NCBI RefSeq assembly: GCF_041956535.1
Contig: NW_027192194.1
Span: forward strand, 155,444 to 219,443
Length of the DNA: 64,000 nt
DNA from: Calcarisporiella thermophila CBS 279.70
Taxonomy: Eukaryota; Calcarisporiellomycota
Reading direction: 5' to 3'
The notes under the pieces: model-generated
Told to the model about the DNA's origin: nothing
The model's database searches: none
Seen by the model: only the letters and a program-made list of their open reading frames with translations
Shown here: one piece after another, positions 11,195 through 21,609 of the stretch
How the letters are laid out: every line of letters begins with the position of its first letter
Position numbering within the stretch: the first letter of the stretch is position 1
Program-made: the position numbers and the translations under genes

Positions 11195-11853
11195 TCAAGC
11201 CAGCAATAACACATAGATCATATAGAACAGATACAGCGAGAGCGACCCAAGCAGATAAAACAGCAGCACCGCCACCTTCTTCTCCGAATGCCCTGCCTCG
11301 CTCGCCCCCAGGTCGTAGCGCTTCTCGCACTGGCAGCTCTCGACGGCGGCTTGGGCATCAAAAATGCACCGGCATATTTCGGTGACATGTGCATTCGTCG
11401 CCTAATTAGCGTGTATTGATTGCGCATATAAGCGATTAGAATCCCGCAATAATGATAGGGAGTCCAGCTGGCTTACCAATACGTAAAAGGCTAGCAGGAT
11501 CAGCAAGGCAATGGAAATCAGAAAAAAAGCAGCGACCGCCCTTGTACGCCTATACTGCAGGCGAAGGGCTTGTGATGCGGATTCGGCTCCATTCTTCTCG
11601 CATACAGTGTTGTCAGGAAAATCTAGGGTAGAAACGAGGTTAGCGGGCCAGCTCCTCCAAAACAAATCCACGGCTAGCTCTACTTGATTCCAGGTGCTTC
11701 AAGTCCTCAGATAGTGGTTTGCTGGGGGTCAGGTGCGGATCGAGGGTTTTCACATTAGCCATCATCGCGAGCTGTGCAAGAGAATTCACGGCAGAAGAGC
11801 AGGAAATCGTATACCATGTAATGCTTGATGTTCGAGAGAATCGCCCGTCTCAT
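11195..11853 (-). CDS. Small two-pass membrane protein with a Cys-rich loop, function unknown
   Basis: Assembled from exons 11853-11815, 11771-11684, 11622-11477 and 11401-11195 (480 bases, 159 residues, all junctions in phase; the donor at 11683 is weak). Visible features: an N-terminal soluble part with KTLDPHLTPSKPLSEDLKHL, a first hydrophobic segment near residues 71-91 (AVAAFFLISIALLILLAFYV), a connecting loop with four Cys (101, 103, 114, 116; CRCIF and CQCEKRYDLG), and a second hydrophobic segment near 133-158 ending at the C-terminus. The Cys-X-Cys before a terminal membrane segment is faintly reminiscent of TMEM9 proteins, but I do not claim homology. It lies between PacC and C1-THF synthase on the same strand. 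Confidence 0.6.
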
Positions 11854-12232
11854 TGAGAGTCGTAGTGCAGTAAGAGAGAAAGAAGTGGATTCTGCAAAAC
11901 TGGCTTCTAAAATATAGAGGGATGCGTCGATTGGGAAATAGAAAAAACGTGGTAAGACTAAAATTTTGCGTGAGGCTTATCGCCATGGTTTATTCATGGT
12001 TCTTCCGAATAGAATAAAAAAAGAATGTGCAACGGAGAAGAAGGGTGAGAAAATTTGAGACCCCTCACAAGAATAACTTTAATACAGTTGTTGTGGGTAA
12101 AACAAATTCACTCCTTAAAATCAACAAAGCAAAGAAATATCTATTCAGCGTTTTTATCTTATATATAGAGAGAGAGCATCTTCAGCCGCCCAAATCTGCA
12201 ATCGCCCAAACATTCCAACTCAACGCTTTGTT
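11854..12232. other. Intergenic region between membrane-protein gene and C1-THF synthase
   Basis: 379 bases, AT-rich, with a GA repeat near 12164-12173. It should hold the promoter of the membrane-protein gene and the 3' untranslated region of C1-THF synthase. No gene seen. Confidence 0.5.
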
Positions 12233-15200
12233 CTAGAACAGCCCAGTTACACGGCCAGTTTCTTGATCGATATCCACGTCATAGAAGCAGGGCCGCTAAA
12301 GAGAGAGAGAAAGCGTCCAAACGCCTGAGTGAGCAGGGAGAGGAGACCACGTTCAAAGATAACTAGATAAGCTTACCGTAGGAAGGCCAGGCATTGTCTG
12401 CATCTCCCCAAGCAAGGGGTACAAAAATCCGGCCCCCACACTGGCCCGAATATCCCTGACCGGCACGGTGAATCCGGTGGGAACCCCCTTCAGCTTCGGG
12501 TCATGGCTCAGGCTGAGGTGGGTTTTCGCCATGCAAATCGGCAGGTTGCCAAACCCTTGGCGGGTGTACCGCTCTACCTTCTCGCGGGCGAGATCCGAGA
12601 GAGTGATCCCGTCGGCCCCGTACATCTCGCGGCAAATCACCTCGATCTTCTCCTCGATCGGGCGGTTCACATCGTACAGGAATTTGAAGTTGGGATTGGG
12701 GGTCACGGTGCTGTCGCAGGCCGCAATGACCGCCTTCCCGAGCTCAACGGCACCCGCACCTCCTTTCGCCCAGTGCTCGCATACCACGGCGCCGTTCGCG
12801 CCAGCCTCGAGGGCCAGGCGCTGCACCGTCTCGACCTCGGCCTGAGTATCGGTTGCGAAGCGGTTGATGGCCACCACCACTGCGACGCCGAACTTCTTCG
12901 CGTTCGAAATATGCTTGGCCATGTTTTGACAGCCCGCCGAGAGCATCGGCAGATTTTCCGTCACATACGCCTCGGGCAGCGGCTTACCGGGGGTGACCTC
13001 GGGCCCTCCTCCATGCATCTTCAGCGCGCGCACGGTCGCCACCAACACCACACAGTCGGGCACGAGTCCGGAGACCCGGCACTTGATGTCGAAGAACTTC
13101 TCCATTCCAATGTCGGCCCCAAAGCCTGCCTCGGTGATGACATACCCCGGAGGCATATCGGCTCCCTCGGTTCCCGCGAGCTTCAGCGCGATTCTGTCCG
13201 CAAGCACCGACGAGTTGCCGTGCGCAATATTCGCAAATGGCCCCGCATGCACAAAGACAGGCGTGCCCTCGAGCGTCTGCATCAAATTTGGTTTGATCGC
13301 GTCCTTCATCAAGACGGTCAGGGCGCCCCCGATGCCCAAGTCGTCCGCCGTCACAGGCTCGCCCGAACGGCTGCTGGCCACCACCATCCGACCAAGACGT
13401 TCGCGCATGTCCTTGAGATCCTTAGCAAGCGCAAGCACGGCCATCACCTCGCTAGCCACTGCAATATCGAATCCTGTCGTGCGCTCATGGCCCTGCTCGG
13501 TCGCATTCTGGCCAACCGTGATCTTGCGTAGGAATCGATCGTTTGTGTCGATAACACGTTGCCAAGTGATCGTGCTCGGGTCGATATCCAATCGGACGAA
13601 CCTGCTAATTTCCTCGGGGGTCAGCTCCTCCGGGTTCTCCTTATTGATCCCCAACTTCGCAAGACGGCGCTTCATCACTGGAGCAAAGCTGCGCTTACCC
13701 TTCTTTGCGGGACATAGGCGGTTAAAGAGGGCATTATCGGATTGAGTGGCTTCGTGGAACATGCGGGCATCGATGGCGGCGGCAAGCAGATTGTTAGCAG
13801 CAGTAACGGCATGAATATCCCCCGTGAGATGCAAGTTGAACTCATCCATGGGAATGACCTGGCTGTATCCTCCTCCTGCGGCCCCTCCTTTAATTCCAAA
13901 GGTAGGACCCTGGGAAGGCTGGCGCACGCAGGCAAACGCAATTTTGTCGAGGTGGGCCCCGAGAGCCTGGACCAACCCAATGGTCGTCGTGGATTTTCCC
14001 TCTCCAAGAGGAGTGGGCGTGATACTAGCCAAAGGCAAGATGCGAATAGCTGGATCAACCAATCATGCTTCTAAACAATACCAAACTCTAGGGGCTTACC
14101 CAGCCACTACGATGTATTTGCCATCCTTTCGGTGCATAAGTCGCTCCAGCACATCCAGACTCACCTTCGCCTTATAGTGTCCATAAAGCTCGATTTCATT
14201 GTCGGAAAGTCCCAGCTCATCACACAAATCGCGGATCAACTTGGGCTTTTGTGCCATGGCGATCTCGATGTCACTTGGGACTGGCTCCTGGAGACGAAGT
14301 GGGAGCGGTGAGACGTGCCTCTTGCAACTCTCTTCGAAGAAGCGCCTTGCCGCTTCCAGGGTATTATCCATCAGCATCGCCACGGTCATCGGGCCCACGC
14401 CACCAGGGACCGGAGTGATAGCGGACGCAACCTCCTTAGCCTTATCGAACTCCACGTCTCCAACCCATCGAATGCCCGATTTTTTCGTGGAGTCCTCAAC
14501 CGCATTTGTCCCAACATCAATGACCACGGCTCCAGGCTTGATCCATTCACCGCGCACGAAGTTCGCACGTCCAATGGCCACCACTAGAATATCCGCTTCT
14601 CTTACGATATGCTCGATGTTCAGGGTCTTGGAGTGGCAAAGTGTGACCGTTGCATCCTCGCCCGTCAGCAGGTTTGCAATGGGGGTTCCAACGATATCAC
14701 TACGTCCGACCACCACGGCACGCTTTCCGGCAATTTGAACCCCGACATGGCGGATAAGTTCGACGATACCTTTTGGCGTACAGGGGAGGAACATAGGGTT
14801 TGCCTTGCGCTTGGTCATATTGCCAATGTTCTCTGCGTGGAACCCATCCACGTCCTTCCGAGGATCAATCGCCTGGGTAATTAATGTTTCGTCGATATGG
14901 GCGGGGAGAGGAAGCTGTACGAGAATACCGTGTACTCTGGCATCCCCATTGAGCTCACGCACCTCATTCATTAACTAATCCCAAAAAAATGGAATATAGA
15001 ATAAGCACACTCAAGGAAAATAGCTGCGGTTCAAGTTAGCTCACTGACTTCAGTCTGAGATATATTCTCTGGGAATTTTCGATGTGAGAACTCCATACCC
15101 GCCTATTCGGTTAAGGATACCAATGTTTAATGCGAGCTGAACATCTACCAATGAAATGGAAACCACATCGACTCACTTCTTTCGCGGCTTTCTCTTTCAT

Positions 15201-15413
15201 ACGCAAATACAATGTCGAGTCGTCTCGCTGTCCAACTTGTACGACACTCAAATGCGGCTTAAATTGAGGGTATTTGGCCTTCATTTCCGCGATTTCTTTC
15301 TTAATTCTATCGCTAATCGACCTACAGATATATCTATATAGCAAACACGTCTTCCAAAATAAACCAATTCCAACTCACTTCGCGAGCGATTTCCCATCAA
15401 TTAATTGAGCCAT
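12233..15413 (-). CDS. C1-tetrahydrofolate synthase, trifunctional
   Basis: Trifunctional folate enzyme: methylene-THF dehydrogenase, methenyl-THF cyclohydrolase and formate-THF ligase, supplying one-carbon units for purines, thymidylate and methionine. Exons 15413-15379, 15321-15177, 15102-15049, 14974-14100, 14024-12377 and 12295-12233 total 2820 bases, 939 residues, close to yeast Ade3. The dehydrogenase half shows [40 protein letters not shown] and [12 protein letters not shown]; the ligase half begins [20 protein letters not shown] (P-loop) and contains [37 protein letters not shown] and [15 protein letters not shown]. The ATG at 15413 ([12 protein letters not shown]) gives a cytosolic form. 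An in-frame ATG at 15584, with no stop between, would add 57 Arg-rich residues that look like a mitochondrial presequence (see findings). Confidence 0.96.
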
Positions 15414-16041
15414 ATTATCAGATGTTACTTTCCGAGTATAGGATTGAACGGGGATATGCGACGTGTTAAAAGATGAATTGCACAGTAGGCAGCCAGGAGT
15501 ACGGAGGCGAGAGAGTAATGGAGTGAATTTGGGGAGAGGAGCACGAGCGAGCGGTCGACTTAGATGTAGAAAAGTGAACCACATAGTGAACCAGAACCTT
15601 GTGGGACGGTTGTTTTTCTCGTGTGATTTCGGAGATCGTAAGATTCGAATCAAGATGTTTGATTCGAAAATGAATAGAGGCTAAAGGCACGGACATTTAT
15701 ATAGAATAAAAGGGAGGGGGTTGGGTTACACCTTAGAAATAACACTTATTTTCCCGCCCATGCATGCATCTGCTCTATTATTCCCGAGCTCATTTATGTT
15801 GGGCATCTCCCAATCATTCAATGTTATCTTTATTCAAGATTGGGTGGAGGTTGTGAGATATAATGGCATAAACCTCAGCTTTTCCATAGCATGGATCTTG
15901 AGGATTCATCTGAGAAAACTCCAACAAGAAGCCCAATTCTGATCTTAGAGTAATTTCACTAGACTATTAGACAACACACTCTTTTTATCTATGGTATTCT
16001 TAAGCTAATACAACTGTGAGAATAAACAGCAATAAGCAATA
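15414..16041. other. Upstream region of C1-THF synthase, with possible N-terminal extension, and 3' flank of the secreted-protein gene
   Basis: 15414-15584 is open in the C1-THF synthase frame and may code for a targeting extension on a longer transcript. The rest (to 16041) is AT-rich, without another coding signal; it should hold the C1-THF synthase promoter and the secreted protein's 3' end. Confidence 0.5.
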
Positions 16042-16605
16042 TTAATCCTTGTTCTCCGTAAAGTCGAGGACGAAAAAGCCGACCGGAGAAAAATTATCTC
16101 TTGAAGTGGACATGGCAAAATAGACATTGGGATGCAACTCCCTAATGAAATCGGTGACGCGGCCAAGAATTGGCTGGTTATACCGGATCCGGATGGCCTC
16201 TTTTTTGTCGGGAGGAAAGGTTTCGTAGGCAGCCGTTCCTCGTAGGAAACTTAGACCGCCCACCCAGTTGTTCTCTATTGGGCCACCGTTTTCATCCCCG
16301 TAGAAAGTCATCGACCTCCAGATGAGATCTGCGCCTTTATAAAAGGCTACTGCAAGTGGGTCAGAATCTTTGCATTCATTTAGGCGGCATGCTCTCGAGA
16401 AACCCCCACCGGTTTGGCCCCCGTGTGGCATGGGACCGTTCTCCAAGCTAAGAAAGAGATTTTCCAGCTCCTTAATCGAACAATACTTCAGGTTTTCAAT
16501 TGTTTCTTGCGGGTCATCTCCCAGGGGACATGCGTTGTCTACCGCCAATAATGGGGTAGCGAATAAGCAAGTGGTGACAAGCGTGCTGAAGAATCGAGTT
16601 TTCAT
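16042..16605 (-). CDS. Small secreted protein of unknown function (187 residues)
   Basis: Single-exon gene. The first 21 residues, MKTRFFSTLVTTCLFATPLL and the next Ala, form a clear signal peptide with a likely cut before VDNACPL. The mature part has four Cys (26, 42, 73, 78), compatible with two disulfides. Stretches such as MPHGGQTGGGFSRACRLNEC, GADLIWRSMTFYGDENGGP and NNWVGGLSFLRG look structured and Gly/aromatic-rich; I do not recognise the family. No membrane segment after the signal and no GPI-type tail. It stands alone, divergent from the isochorismatase-fold gene. Could be an extracellular enzyme, binding protein or effector-like protein; nothing in the sequence decides. Confidence 0.8.
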   Translation of the reverse strand: MKTRFFSTLVTTCLFATPLLAVDNACPLGDDPQETIENLKYCSIKELENLFLSLENGPMPHGGQTGGGFSRACRLNECKDSDPLAVAFYKGADLIWRSMTFYGDENGGPIENNWVGGLSFLRGTAAYETFPPDKKEAIRIRYNQPILGRVTDFIRELHPNVYFAMSTSRDNFSPVGFFVLDFTENKD

Positions 16606-17380
16606 TCGGATTAAATGTAAGAAAAGAGAAGCGGACAGGTTGGTATGTAAAATGGCCCAGAGTAAATTGTTTTATTACACTAACCGGTTGAATAGAGCTT
16701 TATATAAGATGAAAAGGAGGGTTATATGAGCTTGTTTTTGCTAGCGCAAAAGCGGGCCGTTTTTGAGATCATATTGGATTCTCATCCTCATAAGAAAAAC
16801 ATTTTACTCGAACAGGCATTTTTATTTATATTACAAAATTGGCGAAGACCTATGTAATTTAAAAACAACCCAAGGCGTTTCAACAGTATTCAAATAGTTG
16901 AAGGTTTTTGCATGGTCTCCGGTTCCAAGGGCAAACAAAACTTTTGCGTGGAGTTGGCAAATTACAATACATCCGAGAATCAAAAAGGGCAAAGATATTG
17001 GCCACATTTTTGGACGGGGAAAAACGAGAGACCCTGTGGCTTGGCAGACTTTCCATAGCTTCACTGAAGTCTGTAGGAATTAAGTTTATAAGAAATACGC
17101 ATACTTTTGTCGAAAATCCAAACCATTCTAATCAAATGAAAAGTCGTTGATCTCGCTAGACTCTAGGGGAAAGGACGTGAATATAAGTCGATGATATCCA
17201 GTCTAAAGACACCAAGAGATTGCAAGGAAAAATCCTAGCTCAACATAGTAGGTTTGATAGAAGTAGATTCGGAGATTGGATTGTGACGCGCCGTAATTTT
17301 TTTTATCCATTATTCTCACACTTACTTTGGTCACCTTGACTTTGAAATTGAAAAATCTTCACCACTCTCTCTTATCAAAT
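16606..17380. other. Divergent intergenic region between secreted protein and isochorismatase-fold gene
   Basis: 775 bases, AT-rich. Short open frames here look random in composition. Presumably both promoters; a TATATAA-like sequence lies at about 16701-16708, roughly 100 bases upstream of the secreted-protein start. Nothing else seen. Confidence 0.5.
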
Positions 17381-18183
17381 ATGTCGCTTGCTCGCTCCAT
17401 GGTTAACAAAATCAAGCAGGCATCTACAGCCTTATTTGTTTGTGATATTCAGGAGCGGTTTCGCCCGATGATCTACCAGTTCCCTAGCTTGATTTCAACC
17501 GCTAGCAAAATGGTATGGGTTGAACTTCATGACTAACGGCTCTATAGTCACATTCTACTGTTGGATCATTCATTACATTCATCTCGTGATAATAATAGCT
17601 TCAAGCGTCGAAGATTCTGAATTTGCCTGTGATTGTGACTGAGCAAAATTCTAAAGCCCTCGGCAATACAGTCCCCGAGCTTGATATCGGACACGCTCAA
17701 ATGGTCGTACCCAAATCACTTTTCTCCATGTACGTACCAGAAGTTTCGGAGGCACTAAAGAGCAAGGATATCAAATCAGTAGTCTTGCTCGGGATTGAGG
17801 TATGAAGGAGCCATGGCAATTCCTAACATAGTGTCTGACATTCCTTTGCTATTCTACATAGTCACATGTTTGTGTGCTCCAAACGACTTTGGACCTTCTT
17901 GAAAATGGATACGATGTGCACGTATTAGCAGATGGTGTATCGAGCATGAACTACCCGGAGATTGATGTTGCATTAAATGTATGAATAGGAGATGCTAAGT
18001 TTATTCATGAAGTCATGGTACTAACTCTTAATTTTGCTTCGATAGCGCATGAGACAGGCTGGTGCAAATATCACAACTTCCGAATCCATCCTCTTTCAAT
18101 TGTTAGTGGACGCTAAGCACGAGAACTTTAAACAGATCTCCAACCTCATTAAGCAGTTTAAGGATGAGACGAGCAACAATAAG
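17381..18183 (+). CDS. Isochorismatase-domain (cysteine hydrolase) protein, ISOC1/2-like
   Basis: Cysteine-hydrolase-fold protein of 195 residues, similar in plan to the eukaryotic ISOC1/ISOC2 group whose substrate is unsettled. Exons 17381-17512, 17599-17799, 17862-17978 and 18046-18183 total 588 bases in phase. The likely catalytic triad is visible: Asp in FVCDIQERF, Lys in MVVPKSLFS and Cys in [20 protein letters not shown], the last formed across an intron. [12 protein letters not shown] and [15 protein letters not shown] are further family blocks. The end, DETSNN, is set by TAA at 18181. It is convergent with the YbaK gene, with only 53 bases between the two stop codons, so the transcripts probably overlap. 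Confidence 0.9.
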
Positions 18184-18236
18184 TTACTTTTCAGACATTC
18201 GCTTTAAAGCATTATATTGAAGTGGTCCATTATTAT

Positions 18237-19171
18237 TTATGAAAGATCTACAATATAGCAATTGGTTGCACGAATAAAGTCTTCGACAGGAAGGCAGAGT
18301 TTCCAATCGACATCTCCCCCGCCTAACCATAATACGGGAGGCTAAAATTTTATAGTAGACACAATCAGTACCAACAAGCTTTGTAAAAGCATGGTCAATT
18401 GAAAAGTTCTACCTGTAATCTTGCTATGCTCTCACTGAGAATGATGGGCAACTCTTTCTTCATTCCAATGGGGCATACCCCATTGTTGTCAAAACCTGTC
18501 AGCTCATAGGACAGTTCTGCCGATACCAAACGCATTTGCGCCGTTTTTCGTCCAGGCTCTAGTTTGTGAATAAAGGCGTTGAGCTTTTGAATGTTGATGT
18601 TCTGGACATACTGGGTAATAACACAAAAATATCGAGTCGGAGAGGACATGTCTTGACCGGTTCCAACAGAAGATTAGGGGCCGAATTAGCGACTTCGAAG
18701 CAAGAAAATTTACCTTTTTTATCTTCCATGACGACCGATTTGCATAAATGTGATTTCGAAGGGGCAAGCAGCCGAAAACTTTGGGAATCGTGCCGTTAAA
18801 AAAAAAACTTGAGCAAACGTGCCTGTAGTCAACTTAGATAGCTTTGGAAAATTACTTACGCGCGTCGCTGAAGTTCCCATTCATAGTAATCGCTCTCTAC
18901 TTTTCGAAGTTTAAAATGTTTTAACCCGATTTCTCGACAAGCCTTCTCTACCTGTGATATGGGATTCGTACATCAACATCGTGGTCTCGTACTAAGATTC
19001 CTTTTACAAAACACTCACGGTTTTGACGGTTTCAGGAGCGTGAGGCGGAAGAGTCTCATTACTAGCCTCCTCCTTAAAGTGAGAGAGGTAGGCATCCTGC
19101 ACTGACGGATGCTTATAAAGTGAGGATATAGATATGGTTAAAGTTTCTAGACATTCATTAACACTCGACAT
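18237..19171 (-). CDS. YbaK/ProX-type aminoacyl-tRNA deacylase domain protein
   Basis: Protein of 217 residues with the fold of free-standing editing domains that remove mischarged amino acids from tRNA. Exons 19171-19019, 18951-18860, 18778-18714, 18651-18413 and 18341-18237 are in phase (654 bases). The family blocks are EKACREIGLKHFKLRKVESD, then HLCKSVVMEDKK (Lys of the active-site region), YFCVITQYVQNINIQKLNAF, ELTGFDNNGVCPIGMKKELP and, in the last exon, VLWLGGGDVDWKL. ELTG and CPIG blocks are typical of the eukaryotic branch. Two introns end in unusual AAG acceptors with weak pyrimidine tracts, but these are the sites that keep the frame. Tail-to-tail with the isochorismatase gene and 98 bases downstream of the SET-domain gene's stop. 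Confidence 0.88.
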
Positions 19172-19269
19172 GATTATAGGGGGCAATTTCAGTGTAAGTT
19201 CAGTCTCTCTATTTAAATTGTGACAACTTTGTGACTTTATAATTTTATAATTTAGCAATCGAGGTATAT

Positions 19270-20953
19270 TTATTCAATCTTTCTTCTCTTAGTGTTTTCA
19301 GATTCCACGACGTCTTCCTCTTTGAGCTGTTCCAGAGCACGCAATAGTATTTTTTTCTCGCCAAGTCGCACTACTGCAGCGTGGTAGAGATTGGGCTGGG
19401 TGATTTTGCTGTTGACAATCTCTTCGTCCTTCTACAAAGTTAAAAATTGAAGAGCTTCAATAAACGAATATCAAAAGGGGCGACTAAAGGGGGTGGTACC
19501 TCAATGGTCGTGTTATACTGTTCCATTCGTTTAGTCAGTATCTGCCGCAATATGGGGAGTATTTGGGGGTCCAGCTTTGGCTTAGGCAGCTTCTCGGCCT
19601 TTCGCATCTTTTTGAACTCTGACTTAGGTGCCAGTAACAATTTAACTAAGCCATATATAAATTAGATCGAGCCCCACTAATATTCGCGAAAGGGGTTGTA
19701 TGAATTACCTGTAACAATCAATTCGGGGGGCAACTTGCCATCCGAGCCAATTTCGAAGTAGTCATCCAATACCTCCTCCTCTAACAAAAATTCGATTCTG
19801 TCCTCTCGCTCTCCCTCCTCCGGGCAACAGATCTCAGCAACCTGATCTCCCGCGAGCAACACGATATCAAAAGGATTTCCGACATCATCAGAAAATCCAT
19901 ACTTTCGCAAAAGCTCTGCAGAACCCAAATCTCCATAAGTGTTGTAGATTTGTGTGCCGGTGGGAATCCGACCGACTGAAAGCATGCGGAGCGCATGTGG
20001 TTCATAGAATAGACGGGCATTGTTGTAGCCAGTTTTGTGATTAAGAAGGTCCGCCATTGGGACCATGGCGATATCACCCTCGCCTGCGTCTTCCTCGTCA
20101 TCTTCACTGTCTACTTCCTCGTCATCGTCATCTTTCGAGGCCGAACTGTTCGGGTCTTGGTCGTGGAAGCTGTATGCCATAATCAGGGATCCCATGCGAT
20201 GAAAAAGGTCGACATTGGATTTTTCCTGATCAAATAGGTCCGGATGTGCCTAGTTTAGTTTTGTAAAGGTGAGTTTGCATTGACAAGGAAAAACCGAGTA
20301 GAAAAACGCACATTACCTTAATTATAGGAAGTAAACTCTCCACAAACATTTGTTCAGCCTCTTTCTTTCCAATTCTGTCTATTGCAGAAATATTTGTCTA
20401 TATTATTCATATTCGAAGTCACTACAAACGTGGGATCATACCAGCTATGCTTGTGCCCTTCAACTCTTCCAACTCTTCATCGGCCCAGAACATGGGGGTC
20501 GAGAAATGGGTTGGTAGAATATCTTGTTGAGAAATCAATTAGTTCCAACGAATAAAAAAAAAATTCCCTCCCGTACAAGATAACATACCGAAATAAGGCT
20601 TCCACAGAGAATCGTCACGTTGCGATTCATACATCATACAAAGAATCAGTGGGCCCCATCCAGACAGGTCTTTCAATTTTTCTCCAACAGGTGTACTTGC
20701 TAGCTGACTGGTCTTGGAAGACAGTAGAAGGCGGCGAGGGATTTCAAATAGCAGCTCGTTTTCCTAATGCTATCGTTAAATAGATGAACCGCGAGAGTAA
20801 CACGATAGAGTTTACCTCAATATCCGACGTGGCCACAACGCCACGCCCAGCATTTTCAGAGGAGTAGTCTTTCAGGGCTATTTTATGGGATATTATGGCG
20901 CCATTACTTGTGAGCCATTCAAGAAATGCCTTTTCTATGTCCACCATCGTCAT
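19270..20953 (-). CDS. SET-domain protein lysine methyltransferase, Rkm4/SETD6-like
   Basis: 434 residues from exons 20953-20816, 20763-20589, 20522-20442, 20378-20317, 20249-19709, 19645-19500 and 19431-19270 (1305 bases, in phase). Belongs to the SET group with a Rubisco-methyltransferase-type substrate-binding domain: SENAGRGVVATSDIE at the N-terminus, PRRLLLSSKTSQLAST, MVPMADLLNHKTGYNNARLF (the NH motif of SET) and YNTYGDLGSAELLRKYGF, followed by a helical C-terminal domain. Yeast Rkm4 methylates a lysine of a large-subunit ribosomal protein and animal SETD6 modifies other targets; the substrate here is inferred only. An acidic DDDDEEVDSEDDEEDAGEGD insert interrupts the SET domain, as in other members. 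The end is basic (KRRKIE) and might be a nuclear signal. Confidence 0.88.
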
Positions 20954-21609
20954 TATTTCGGGAGTAGGCTGGAGCCTTGATAGGTAAATATTAATGCAGT
21001 CACATGTGCCTTGGACTGCTTGCGGCTAAAAGATAAATCTCACTAGCCTCTCTATGAGTTCGCGCTAAAGATAGCAACCATTCTTCTGACTAAACTGGCT
21101 CGTAAAAGCCTTGCTCCTCCACACCGTTATATACTGAATACGTGTCGGCTTTCAAATGCCAGCGCGGGATTTTCCAATCGCCCAACACCAAAGTTGCTTA
21201 GGTAAGGGCGATTACGGAGCGCACTCTAAACGGCAACCTCCAGAACAGCATTATTTGGGTGGATGCTGCAAACCTTATCATTCAATGGGTATTTCCCGGC
21301 GCCATGACAATGGATAAATCTTGCATATTCCTCAATACACAGTAATGCCTTCCCCCCAAAAATAGCGGCTTCGGTTTGATGGCTCATCAATGGCTGGTGT
21401 GATAAGCCATTCGGTTTCTAGAAGTTCAGAAACACGGCCCCCGCAAATTTTCCGTTCCCTGATTTTATCCATACGAATTCACATTAAATTCACTTGATCC
21501 CACAGCGTTTTTATTGCTAGCGCTGTTTTTTTCCAACCTCGGACGTCACTTTCTTGCACCTCAAATCCTCTCTTTCCAGCAGCTCACCTTCCCCTCAAGC
21601 ATTAGTCTA
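20954..21609. other. Divergent intergenic region between SET-domain gene and AP-1-like bZIP
   Basis: 656 bases with no gene. In the bZIP frame an upstream ATG at 21514 would add 32 hydrophobic residues; I prefer 21610. The middle holds no repeat or clear factor site. Confidence 0.45.

Noticed and set aside
12503-13531. 342-codon plus-strand open frame, and a neighbouring 250-codon one
   Set aside because: Antisense to the formate-THF ligase half of C1-THF synthase; same codon-bias effect.
21514-21609. Upstream in-frame ATG of the AP-1-like bZIP
   Set aside because: Would add a hydrophobic stretch (MLALFFSNLGRHFLAPQILS) not expected in a nuclear factor; the ATG at 21610 is simpler.
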